NCBI GenBank assembly: GCA_023436305.1
Contig: JAEZJQ010000014.1
Location: forward strand, 1-64,000
Source: Bacillota bacterium
GTDB lineage: Bacteria; Bacillota; UBA4882; UBA8346
Direction of reading: 5' to 3'
DNA: 64,000 nucleotides
Below, piece by piece: positions 26,027-34,077 of this stretch (position 1 is its first letter; each line of letters begins with the position of its first letter). A program made the translations under genes and the position numbers. A model generated the notes under the pieces. It was given only the letters and a program-made list of their open reading frames with translations. It did not search any database and was not told the origin of the DNA.

Positions 26027-27552
26027 ATGGCATTCCCTCCCAAAGTAAAAATGGTCTTATATTCTTTGGTATTGATAATGTGCGTAGCCGCCACAATATA
26101 ATATAGCTGGCTCAGCTTGGCGCCCGCGCCCTTCAAATTGAGATACCGTCCGGCGGTAATTTCCGGAATGCCGATGGACTCTCCTCTCCCGGAGATAAGT
26201 TTAATGGAACGTTGATTGGAAATGGCCGTGGCCATCTTTTGGGCTTCATCCACCGATTCCGCATTGGTATAGATATAATCCTTCACATCCGAACCACACA
26301 AATCCGCAATAAATGAGGTCCCAGTGGCGCCGTTGCTGTTTAGCTTGTTGACCTCATTGGATTTCGCCTCAATCTGCTCCTTTTTCACCGGATCCCAACC
26401 TCGGACCACAATCGAGCCGGTCTGGTCCCCGATGTCATGGGTGATATTCAGGCTGGTTAACCGGCTGTCCCATTCCAGTTCAATCACCGGGGTCTTTTTT
26501 TGATACGGTTTACGAAAATACATGGTCCCTCCGACGATAAAAAACTCAAAATTATTCTGAGCCGCCATCCACGATAGAAACTGGTAATCCGTCACTTTGC
26601 TTTGTTCGACAATGGGTAACGTCACCGGGGTGGGGTCGATTTCTTGAGACAGACTGTAACTCGCGGCGATTTCCCGGGCAATATCGCTATGCTTTTTCTT
26701 TAGCCAGGAACGGAACTTGACGCCTTTCATCATCTTAAATGAAGCATCCATTCCGGATATGATGAGTTCCAGTTTTTTTTCCCCGGAAAACCGGTACTCC
26801 AGCGAAGTGATGTAACCGTTAAAAATGGTCCGGATCTCATCCCCATATCCCACCGCGATGGCCACCGGCTTGCCGGGCGTCAGCATATCCTTAACCCATT
26901 CAATTTCCTGGGTTTGATCGTTATACGCATTGATGACGGTAAATGAAAAGGAATCCGCTTTTTCAGTGGAGGTATCCACCGTGAGCGAATCAATGGATAG
27001 TCCCTGTTGGCGCAGGTTTTTCCCGCTGATTTCAATATTAAAGAATGGCGCGAAATATTTTTTATATTTTTCTTCCAGAGTGGCGCTGCTAAAATGAGTG
27101 GCGCCATCGGATACCCCGGCTTTTTTACCGGGGACATCAGGATACTTCGCCCGTACCTTTTCGGTTGCCGTAAAATTTACCGTAAGCTCGGCACGAACCG
27201 GCGCGCCGTTCTCCAAAAACATGATGAATTTCTTATTTACACTGGTGATGACTCCTTTAAAGATCAATTTTCCCCAGACAAAAGTGCATAGGGCCGGCGT
27301 CCCGTTGGTATTCACCTTCATCAAATCCAGGATCCTTTGAGTCGATTCCAGGACCGGCGTTCCTTCTTCCGTGGTGTCAAAAAACAATACCACCGTCAAA
27401 GTGGAAGGGACTTTTCCTTTATGCTGCTGGGTACCCTGGTTGTATTCCACCGCATTGGTAATCGAATATTTATTGGGATTAAACAAAACTTCAATTTCCC
27501 CCGAACTATCACTGCCCTTGTCGTAATGGATCTTGGCCCGCTCAAATGCCAT
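26023..27552 (-). CDS. Hub protein: CIS tube-like N-domain fused to gp27-like spike base
   Basis: The 509-residue protein has two parts. Residues 1-~135 (IEVLFNPNKYSITNAVEYNQ, LTVVLFFDT, ALCTFVWGKLIFKGVI, MFLENGAPVRAELTVNF) match the CIS tube-initiator domain and closely resemble the whole 149-residue protein encoded just upstream. Residues ~165-509 look like gp27/phage late control D: DSLTVDTSTEKADSFSFTV, MLTPGKPVAIAVGYGDE, IFNGYITSLEYRF and a second barrel with FLSWMAAQNNFEFFI. In the best-known eCIS these modules are separate proteins, so this is a fusion of inner-tube adaptor and hub. It is translationally coupled to the spike. Confidence 0.8.
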   Translation of the reverse strand: MAFERAKIHYDKGSDSSGEIEVLFNPNKYSITNAVEYNQGTQQHKGKVPSTLTVVLFFDTTEEGTPVLESTQRILDLMKVNTNGTPALCTFVWGKLIFKGVITSVNKKFIMFLENGAPVRAELTVNFTATEKVRAKYPDVPGKKAGVSDGATHFSSATLEEKYKKYFAPFFNIEISGKNLRQQGLSIDSLTVDTSTEKADSFSFTVINAYNDQTQEIEWVKDMLTPGKPVAIAVGYGDEIRTIFNGYITSLEYRFSGEKKLELIISGMDASFKMMKGVKFRSWLKKKHSDIAREIAASYSLSQEIDPTPVTLPIVEQSKVTDYQFLSWMAAQNNFEFFIVGGTMYFRKPYQKKTPVIELEWDSRLTSLNITHDIGDQTGSIVVRGWDPVKKEQIEAKSNEVNKLNSNGATGTSFIADLCGSDVKDYIYTNAESVDEAQKMATAISNQRSIKLISGRGESIGIPEITAGRYLNLKGAGAKLSQLYYIVAATHIINTKEYKTIFTLGGNAI

Positions 27553-27576
27553 TTAAATATCTATCCTCCGTTATCC

Positions 27577-28026
27577 TCAACGTATTTTAAAGGGTTCTTT
27601 CTTAGCGGCGGGATCTTCATAAAAGATAAATTGCGCGTTAACCGTTGCCCGGACCGGAATCCCTGAATCCAGAAACATGGTGTATTCCTGATTGGCACTG
27701 ATTAAAATTCCGTCAAACCGGAAACCGCCCCAACTAAACGTACAGATTGTCGGCTCGTCATCCACCGCGTCCATCAGCTCCAAAATCCGATCGACATGGT
27801 CCCGCACCGACTCTTTGGTTTCATAGGTATCAAGAAATAAGGTCATACTTAAAACCGGCGGTTTTTGTCCCACAAATATCTGGGAAACACTTTTGGATTC
27901 CACGTATTTATTAAAATTATTTTGATATTTTACGGTATACTCCGCCGGGTTAAACATTACTTCCAAAGGGGGATTCTTGAATTGCCCTTTTTGTTTGATA
28001 TAGATCCTGGCTTTTTCAAGGCTCAC
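27577..28026 (-). CDS. CIS tube-initiator protein (Afp7/Pvc7-like core, no LysM)
   Basis: The 149-residue protein (PPLEVMFNPAEYTVKYQNNF, LSMTLFLDTYET, TICTFSWGGFRFDGILIS, MFLDSGIPVRATV) is the core CIS tube domain that links spike hub and tube. Family members usually carry a C-terminal LysM domain of ~50 residues; here the chain stops at KKEPFKIR with none. It is about 25 bases upstream of the hub fusion that carries a second copy of the same domain, so the pair probably arose by duplication. I see no LysM domain anywhere in the locus. Confidence 0.8.
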   Translation of the reverse strand: MSLEKARIYIKQKGQFKNPPLEVMFNPAEYTVKYQNNFNKYVESKSVSQIFVGQKPPVLSMTLFLDTYETKESVRDHVDRILELMDAVDDEPTICTFSWGGFRFDGILISANQEYTMFLDSGIPVRATVNAQFIFYEDPAAKKEPFKIR

Positions 28027-28038
28027 CGTATCACCGCC

Positions 28039-31000
28039 TCACATTCCCATCCGCTGCCGTTCAAACTTCAGTTTTTTTTCAATTTGGTAATATACTTGTT
28101 CCACAATCCGGTCGATATCCAACTCCACTGGCTTGATACTTCCCGGGGTGGTTTCTTTTTCCATGGGAATACCGGCGGTCGCTGTTTCGGGTTCACGGTA
28201 TACCTCATCACCGGTATGGGAAATTATTTTAGGTTTTTGAAACTCCAGCAATATTTCAGGAAATCGCCTGGAAAAATCCGTTTCATGGGATCCATCCAAC
28301 CCGGCAACCTCTTTGAATTCAAGTTCGTTAAATGCAAACTCTTTCCATTCACCGGTTGCATCACGCCGCATGAGACTCATGTCCGGCGGCTTGGGTAACC
28401 CATCCGGGTCCGGCCACGCCTCTTGAGAATTCTTGGGTTTTCGCCCAATATAAGCTGGTGAAGCGGCATGAGTCCGAATCATTTGCAACGGCCTTTGAAA
28501 ATAAAACGTTTTCCGGATAAAATCCAACCCGGACACCGTAATATGTTTCCCCATCGCTGGAAGCCCCGGTTCCCGGACCATTGACGCGTTTGTGGAAAAT
28601 TGTGCCAGCTCCGGGAGAATTTCCGGATTGATTTCCACCGGCTGGTTCCAATGGATACCGTCATCCGTTATAACCTGCCCGGTTTCCGGCGCCGCAATTT
28701 CCGCTTGATCTTCAATAAACAGACGCGCTAACGGAATCTCACTCTCCAGAATACGGTGCTGATATTCAAAAATGAGATCCTCCGCTAAAAATACAGGCTG
28801 TTCCATAAGCGGTGTTGAGGGAGTGATTGATAAATCAAATGTACCGGTTACAGCCTCATACCACGTCCGTTGATATACTTGATCCCAGATTTTTCGGGTA
28901 AAATAACCGGCGGATTTTATGATCGAGTACCGGCTCAGCCGGTTCATATTCGCTAAAATGTTTGTCTCAAGCGAATCGTCCGTATCTTTCACTGGCAATG
29001 TTACATTTTGGGGCGCCTTAACCCATAAATGTTTTCCGGCGTTCTCCAGCCGGGGCACCGGTTGCCCTGGGATCCAAAATTGAAGCCCCACTTTTCTTTG
29101 GATCATCCCGGATTTAAAATCGCGTTCCGGCTGACGGCCACTTTCAACAATATGTGAGGCGGCAATTGAACCTTGAACAGCCTCCGGCTGGATAATCCTA
29201 TCCATCCCGGCTGAATTTCCCGGCGGTATTATACCGGTAGAGGTAACCATCCCGCCCGTCAGTTCGGCATATGACCGGATAAACCGTTCAATTCCTCTTC
29301 CCGCCGGATAGAGCATGATCAGCGGGTATCGTTGTAAATAATGCAAAGCGCCCGTAACCGAACCGGAAACGAGGCGGTTTTCCAATGGAGGTTTTTTTAT
29401 GGCCCAAACGTAATCAGCCTCCGGCCAGGAACCGTTAAATCGCTTTTCCCGGTAACGCCGGATGGCATCATCACCAAAAGCCCGGCGCAAATGAAACCAT
29501 AAGCCGGCGATATGGATTGGATTCATACGATACGCCGGATCGGCACCACCGCCGAAGTATCCGGGAGCCACGCCATAATTTCCCGGATTACCCGTTCCGT
29601 CCGGACCATCCATGAGATTTTGAGTGATGCCATGATTTCCCGGTTCAATATCGCTTGGGAATGGGTTTTGATATGCGCCGGATTCATAAAGTTGCCCATT
29701 AACCCGGTCAATTGCCGGAACATTGTTTGGTTCATCGATCCCGGTTTGCCCGGGGAGATCAGGATAACGGCCTTTGGATACGGCATATGTTTGGTCCGGG
29801 ATATCGCTTCCATAAAGGCTGGATTTGCTGCTGAAATAATAATCGTTTCCAATAATATCAGGCCCGCTTTGGGCGTTCATTCCCGTCTGATTACCGGCTT
29901 GGTTTCCAATATGAGCAATGCTTTGATCATGGATTGCGGTAGAGTCGGCGGTATGGTGATATTGGCCAATATTTACAAATCCGCTTGAGGTATTTTTTCC
30001 GTATGGATCATGGTCCTGGTCTGTTGAATGAACATTGCTTTGAACATGGCTTCCGGCTTGTCCGGATGAAAGGTCGCGGTAGCCCGTTTCAAGCACGGCA
30101 TGAGTCCTGTTTGGGATTTGACTTCCCTGGAGGCCGGATGCGCTGCCGGGATGATAAGCTGGGTTTTGGCCGTAAGATCCGGTCTTGGTATACGTCAGGC
30201 TTTGGGAATCCCATACGTGCTTAACGGAGGCGCCGGGACCCCCCTGGAAAAATCCCTGGAATTCCGGTTTTAGAAACTGGGTCATTGCTAAATCACGGAA
30301 ATTCACAAAATGAGTATACAAATAAACCAAATCCGGATTGAAAATTTGAGCAATGGGATTCAACCCGGCCAATGGATAACCGGATTCGCTCCATACCCTG
30401 GCGGATTCCAGCGTAACAGCCGGTGGCGGGGATTCCTTGGCCCTGGACGCCATCCCCTCAGCTTCCGGCTGATTTCGGGAAATACACCCACTGTCCCGGT
30501 AATGAAATGAAATGATCCTGCCCCACCCAACCGGTAGGGCGTCCAAGCTTAAATTGGCGGCGCCATTCCAGCCCTCTCCGGAAAATGAAAGCCCGGACAG
30601 GAAGAATTGCCGGGCATAAATTCCAGCGGAAAAACGGGTCATATTGGAGTATGAATAATTAAAGGCCTGAAAATATTTTTCTTGAAAATAACGGCGATTG
30701 GCTACCTTCCCTTCAAACCGTAATCTACGGGTCGAATGGCCTGAATCCTGGACCGTTACGGGAAACCGCCATCCGGAATTCCCAGCCTCTCCGCCGGGAT
30801 AAAGCGCCTCCATGGGAATATAGTATATATCCGTATCTAAAGCTGCGAGCTCCGGGGAATAGGAGACAAGGGCCTGATTTGGCGAAGCTGCGACGTTGTT
30901 ATCACCGAATATGAAATCAATTGACTCATGGGATAATCCGGATTCCTGAAAATTATTCATAATGCTTATTGTATTTCCGGTATTCCCCCTGAGATTATCT

Positions 31001-32046
31001 ATTGCCGGAATGAAGCCGGTTTCAAACCCCCGGTGGTACTGGACGGAATGGTAATGATCCGTTAAAAACCGCTCTATGGTCTCATAAAAAACTGTTTGTT
31101 CCGGTGAATTGCCGAAGATCGGATTCCGCAAAACGGATTGAAACCCATTCATGCCCGAGCCCCTGTTCCGGTATCCCGGGCTCCGGAACCGGATGAATTT
31201 CCATGATAGTCCATCCCCGTCCATTAAACCAGCGGTCTCCCCGGACCCAACCGGTATTTCCGGATGATAAAACCCAAGGGCCGCGGCATAAGCGGCCCCT
31301 TCTTTCACTTCCGGAAGCCAGCGGTAAAACAACTGGGCCGCCAATTGGGAGGCGGTATTCCGGTGATGCACTATCGACGCGACACCGTGGATTCCGGAAT
31401 AGGGTCCCAACCGGTTAAAGGCTTGATAACCCTGGAGATTGCTTTCATAATGAATGAAGTTCCCGATTGCCGGATAGGTTTTCATTTCACTCCATTCGAA
31501 AAAGCGGCGGATTTCATGGACCCCGGCCAATGTCACTGGCCAATCCGGCCTTAGCATGGTATAGAAAACGTTCCAATACCAGGAAATCAATTGGAACGTG
31601 GTGACAGGCGTTATGGTTGCGGGAGTTAACCCATCCCGGCTTAGGGGAGCCGTCGTGTCAAAATGGGGCTGCCGGAAATGGGAAGCGCTCACCGGCCGGG
31701 TATCCACAACCCAATAATTCACTTGGTGGTTGAAATGGAAACGGTCCGCCAGGATTACATATTGGTGAATGACTTGATACAGGTACTGCAAGTTGACCAT
31801 GGTTACCGGTGCAACCAATGATTCTTTTTCCTGCAAAACCTTCAATTGCCCCTGAATATTGGTAATCAACTCCCGGACTACCCCATTCTCCGGCTGAATG
31901 GAAACGGAAGTGGTTTTAAAAACAAGGGAAAGAAATCCCAAATAATTCATAGGGGAGAATAGATAACGGCTGAATATCGATTCCGTCAAACCATGGTTTG
32001 TATGTAAGGTGTAAATTTTCGGTTTCAGATAATTCCGGGAAATCAT
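28039..32046 (-). CDS. 1335-residue eCIS protein of unknown function (tape-measure position)
   Basis: ATG 32046 follows AAGAGGCATCGCC. The protein begins MISRNYLKPKIYTLHTNHGL and has no membrane segment. The first ~550 residues are rich in aromatic residues and Gly/Asn/Ser. Residues ~620-860 are low-complexity (many GS, GNxG, HxxS and Pro-free loops such as QAGNQTGMNAQSG). The last ~40 residues form a charged helix, PVELDIDRIVEQVYYQIEKK then LKFERQRMGM, an ending I associate with proteins of unknown function in other eCIS loci. It lies between tube and tube-initiator genes, where phages place the tape measure, yet it does not look like a long coiled coil. A length-setting or lumen/cargo role is speculative. 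Confidence 0.6.
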   Translation of the reverse strand: MISRNYLKPKIYTLHTNHGLTESIFSRYLFSPMNYLGFLSLVFKTTSVSIQPENGVVRELITNIQGQLKVLQEKESLVAPVTMVNLQYLYQVIHQYVILADRFHFNHQVNYWVVDTRPVSASHFRQPHFDTTAPLSRDGLTPATITPVTTFQLISWYWNVFYTMLRPDWPVTLAGVHEIRRFFEWSEMKTYPAIGNFIHYESNLQGYQAFNRLGPYSGIHGVASIVHHRNTASQLAAQLFYRWLPEVKEGAAYAAALGFYHPEIPVGSGETAGLMDGDGLSWKFIRFRSPGYRNRGSGMNGFQSVLRNPIFGNSPEQTVFYETIERFLTDHYHSVQYHRGFETGFIPAIDNLRGNTGNTISIMNNFQESGLSHESIDFIFGDNNVAASPNQALVSYSPELAALDTDIYYIPMEALYPGGEAGNSGWRFPVTVQDSGHSTRRLRFEGKVANRRYFQEKYFQAFNYSYSNMTRFSAGIYARQFFLSGLSFSGEGWNGAANLSLDALPVGWGRIISFHYRDSGCISRNQPEAEGMASRAKESPPPAVTLESARVWSESGYPLAGLNPIAQIFNPDLVYLYTHFVNFRDLAMTQFLKPEFQGFFQGGPGASVKHVWDSQSLTYTKTGSYGQNPAYHPGSASGLQGSQIPNRTHAVLETGYRDLSSGQAGSHVQSNVHSTDQDHDPYGKNTSSGFVNIGQYHHTADSTAIHDQSIAHIGNQAGNQTGMNAQSGPDIIGNDYYFSSKSSLYGSDIPDQTYAVSKGRYPDLPGQTGIDEPNNVPAIDRVNGQLYESGAYQNPFPSDIEPGNHGITQNLMDGPDGTGNPGNYGVAPGYFGGGADPAYRMNPIHIAGLWFHLRRAFGDDAIRRYREKRFNGSWPEADYVWAIKKPPLENRLVSGSVTGALHYLQRYPLIMLYPAGRGIERFIRSYAELTGGMVTSTGIIPPGNSAGMDRIIQPEAVQGSIAASHIVESGRQPERDFKSGMIQRKVGLQFWIPGQPVPRLENAGKHLWVKAPQNVTLPVKDTDDSLETNILANMNRLSRYSIIKSAGYFTRKIWDQVYQRTWYEAVTGTFDLSITPSTPLMEQPVFLAEDLIFEYQHRILESEIPLARLFIEDQAEIAAPETGQVITDDGIHWNQPVEINPEILPELAQFSTNASMVREPGLPAMGKHITVSGLDFIRKTFYFQRPLQMIRTHAASPAYIGRKPKNSQEAWPDPDGLPKPPDMSLMRRDATGEWKEFAFNELEFKEVAGLDGSHETDFSRRFPEILLEFQKPKIISHTGDEVYREPETATAGIPMEKETTPGSIKPVELDIDRIVEQVYYQIEKKLKFERQRMGM

Positions 32047-32138
32047 GGCGATGCCTCTTGATTTTTTATATGCCCGCCTGGGACATTGATCCGCTAAACA
32101 TTGACGAAAACGATTTAAACAACGATAAAGATCGATCC

Positions 32139-32219
32139 GAATTCAGGAGTCAGAATCCCGAAGGGTGTATCAGAATCCTTTGAAGCCTATTTCAGGGCTT
32201 TATTCTGACTCTTGAATTC
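32139..32219. repeat. Imperfect inverted repeat, GAATTCAGGAGTCAGAAT family
   Basis: GAATTCAGGAGTCAGAAT (32139-32156) is matched by ATTCTGACTCTTGAATTC (32202-32219), 18 bases with one mismatch, enclosing a 45-base loop. The spacer lies between the second tube protein and the 1335-residue protein. Read as RNA it would form a long hairpin and could act as an attenuator or processing site in the operon; that function is inference. Confidence 0.7.
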
Positions 32220-32229
32220 CGGGTACTGT

Positions 32230-32676
32230 TTATTTGGCGGATTTCATGGTCAAGCCCTGGTGAACCAGTTCATAGGATTCGATGGCAATTTCCGTTCCGG
32301 TGGATTTTAATTGGGGCCCGGTGCATTTTACCGGATAAGCCCCGGTAAAATTCCAGATCATAAAGTCGTTCCCCTCCCGGTCCAACAAATGAACCGCCCC
32401 GTTTTTGCGCAATGATTTCAACCCATTGGTACAGGCAACACAGTCGGAATACCACTTATACAACCTATAGTCAATGATTCCTCTTTTCAACACCAGCCGG
32501 GGATATTTCTGCCCTTTGGGAAAGATATGTTTGAAACCATTGCGGCCCCCTTCGGCATACTCATAAACTTCAATTTCAGCCTCCAGTCCGGATACATCCG
32601 AGAACCCTCCCACCTGGAGGCCATCAATTTCCACTTTAAACCGGTATATTCCCACCGGGTCTTTTCTATCCGGCAC
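32230..32676 (-). CDS. Tail tube protein 2 (gp19-like)
   Basis: GTG 32676 starts a 148-residue protein (DPVGIYRFKVEIDGLQVGGF, SDVSGLEAEIEVYEY, YPRLVLKRGIIDYRLYKWY, GTEIAIESYELVHQGL). This is the T4 gp19/Hcp-like tube fold. It is clearly paralogous to the tube protein at 33462-33902 (same FKVE-DGLQ, F-SDVSG and ELxHxGxT landmarks) but diverged, as is usual for eCIS where one paralog forms the bulk tube and the other a minor ring. It carries two Cys in DCVACTNG. Confidence 0.85.
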   Translation of the reverse strand: MPDRKDPVGIYRFKVEIDGLQVGGFSDVSGLEAEIEVYEYAEGGRNGFKHIFPKGQKYPRLVLKRGIIDYRLYKWYSDCVACTNGLKSLRKNGAVHLLDREGNDFMIWNFTGAYPVKCTGPQLKSTGTEIAIESYELVHQGLTMKSAK

Positions 32677-32682
32677 AGCGGA

Positions 32683-32880
32683 TCATCCCCTTTTGAAAAC
32701 ATCGAAGACATTCTCCGGTTCATGTTCCTCATTCAGTTTTTTGTTAATCTTGGTTATCTCTTCACACCAGCTTCTCCGGTCCCGGTGCTCCATGGCCATA
32801 ATCTCATCATGAGACCAATGGAAATGATATGCGATAAAGGCTGCTTCTTCCTTGATATTTTCAATGGGATAACCGGTTAT
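32683..32880 (-). CDS. DUF6760-like small eCIS protein lacking a standard start codon
   Basis: The conserved frame reads ITGYPIENIKEEAAFIAYHF then HWSHDEIMAMEHRDRRSWCE and EITKIN, ending at TGA 32683. This E-E-A-F-I-A-Y-H-F-H-W-x-x-D-E-I-M-x-x-E-H-R-x-R-x-x-W pattern is that of DUF6760 proteins of eCIS loci. Back to the in-frame TGA there is no ATG, GTG or TTG; only ATA (32880) or ATT codons are available. The frame is -1 relative to the preceding chaperone-like gene, whose stop lies at 32879-32877. Expression by frameshifting or by a rare start is therefore likely (see findings). Coordinates begin at the ATA for convenience. Confidence 0.6.
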   Translation of the reverse strand: MTGYPIENIKEEAAFIAYHFHWSHDEIMAMEHRDRRSWCEEITKINKKLNEEHEPENVFDVFKRG

Positions 32881-32884
32881 CCCA
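32865..32884. repeat. Perfect 20-base palindrome at the chaperone/DUF6760 junction
   Basis: TGGGATAACCGGTTATCCCA is a perfect palindrome. In RNA it would make an 8-pair stem with a CCGG loop. It contains the stop codon of the upstream gene and starts nine bases downstream of a run of five G (32894-32898, minus-strand reading), the geometry expected of a frameshift-stimulating hairpin. Confidence 0.8.
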
Positions 32885-33254
32885 CTCCCAACTCCCCCAG
32901 CAGGCTTACCTCCACTTCAATATTCTTTTTGCATTCGGGGCACAATGTCCGGACACGCGATTTTTCAATCTCATTAATTTCCCGGTAAAAATTTTGCAAA
33001 TACGCGAAGTCCGCCGTAAACAGTTTTCCGATTACCTGGGTGTCGATGACTTTCAAATCACCCAGCTTGGTTACGACCCGCGCCAAAAGTATCACGGTTA
33101 AAAACCCCGGATTTTGTTGAACCCTGGGGTCACGCATAGGCAGAATTTCATCCTCGGCCGTTGCCAGACGCATTATGCCGTTTTGATGAACCATGCCGTC
33201 CCCATCCACAAATCCTTTCGGTAATTTAAACGGAAATTCGGTTCGAAAGGCCAT
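32877..33254 (-). CDS. eCIS tail-assembly-chaperone-like protein
   Basis: ATG 33254 follows AGGAGGAACGGCG. The 125-residue protein reads FRTEFPFKLPKGFVDGDGMV, then GIMRLATAEDEILPMRDPRV and QQNPGFLTVILLARVVTKLG, a pattern I know from eCIS proteins annotated as phage tail assembly proteins. A single CPEC pair lies near the end (TLCPECKKNIEVEV). It sits between the two tube genes and overlaps the DUF6760-like frame by four bases. In tailed phages the chaperone gene at this place makes a longer form by -1 frameshifting, which makes the overlap notable. Confidence 0.7.
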   Translation of the reverse strand: MAFRTEFPFKLPKGFVDGDGMVHQNGIMRLATAEDEILPMRDPRVQQNPGFLTVILLARVVTKLGDLKVIDTQVIGKLFTADFAYLQNFYREINEIEKSRVRTLCPECKKNIEVEVSLLGELGVG

Positions 33255-33301
33255 CGCCGTTCCTCCTGATCTTTTTTTATACGATAAAGATAGATTGCTA
33301 T

Positions 33302-33455
33302 TTCAAGGAATTCAGAAAATCAGGAACCAAAATTCCCGAGTCAGTATCCAGGAGCCGGAATAAAGCCCTGAAAAATTGGCTTCGATGGATTCGGATATAC
33401 TCTTCTGGATTCTGATTTCTAGACTCCCGAACTCTACTCCTGTTTTCCCAAAGCC
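33302..33455. repeat. Diverged word-repeat spacer
   Basis: The spacer between the chaperone-like and first tube genes contains degenerate copies of the GAATTCAGGAGTCAGAAT family: AGGAATTCAGAAAATCAGGA and CCGAGTCAGTATCCAGGAG on the left, GGATTCTGATTTCTAGACTC and CTACTCCTG on the right. It looks like an older, decayed inverted repeat. No gene is seen. Confidence 0.5.
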
Positions 33456-33461
33456 TGATTC

Positions 33462-33902
33462 CTACTTGCTACGGGTCATTCCCTCATGGGCCAGTTCTAA
33501 TGTTTCAATTAACACTTCATTTCCGGTTCCCTTGAATTCGGAAACGCTGTACTTGACCGGCCAGGCGTTGATCACCTGCCACGAGGCGGAATCCGCTTTC
33601 TCCTCGTCCAGCAAGGTGATGGTTACCGATTTACGCTCAATCTTTCCTTTATCTAATGCCTGTTTAACCCAATTAAAGAAGGCCATATCGTCGGTAACGC
33701 CCCGTTTTAGGGTGATGTTGCTGTATTTCCGCAATCCGGGCAGTTTGCGGGTGGTGGTTTCATCATCCCCATTGCGATATTCGGCCATATTCACCGACAT
33801 ATCGTAACCGGAAACATCGGAAAACGAAGCCCCCTGTAAGCCGTCACATTCCACTTTGAATCGAAAATTCCTGTAGGGATCTTTGCGATCATTGGTCGCC
33901 AT
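33462..33902 (-). CDS. Tail tube protein 1 (Afp1/Pvc1-like)
   Basis: The 146-residue protein starts at ATG 33902 behind CTGGAGATGAG. It reads RKDPYRNFRFKVECDGLQGA, FSDVSGYDMSVNMAEYRNGD, KYSNITLKRGVTDDMAFFNW and GNEVLIETLELAHEGMTRSK, the classic tube protein pattern. As the first gene after the sheath it should be the main inner tube subunit that sits inside the sheath and carries cargo in its lumen. Confidence 0.9.
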   Translation of the reverse strand: MATNDRKDPYRNFRFKVECDGLQGASFSDVSGYDMSVNMAEYRNGDDETTTRKLPGLRKYSNITLKRGVTDDMAFFNWVKQALDKGKIERKSVTITLLDEEKADSASWQVINAWPVKYSVSEFKGTGNEVLIETLELAHEGMTRSK

Positions 33903-33940
33903 ATTCTCATCTCCAGTCGATTGGTTTAAAATTTGTTGAA

Positions 33941-34063
33941 GAATTCAGGAGTCAGTATAAAACCCTTGCCGGAATTCAGATTTCAGAATATAACCTTGCA
34001 AAATTGACTTCAAAGGTCTCAGATATACTCTTTTTTGGATTCTGTCTCCTGACTACTGAATTC
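33941..34063. repeat. Imperfect inverted repeat, GAATTCAGGAGTCAG family
   Basis: GAATTCAGGAGTCAG (33941-33955) pairs with CTGACTACTGAATTC (34049-34063), 15 bases with one mismatch. The 93-base interior holds a second CCGGAATTCAGATTTCAGAA word. It lies between sheath and tube genes, the place where many tail operons adjust sheath:tube ratios; any such role is inference. Confidence 0.65.
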
Positions 34064-34077
34064 GATAGGTTACAAAC

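Noticed and set aside
28361..31554. Several open frames opposite or within the 1335-residue gene
   Set aside because: They are shadow frames of a long, well-started gene and carry no start signals or recognisable domains.
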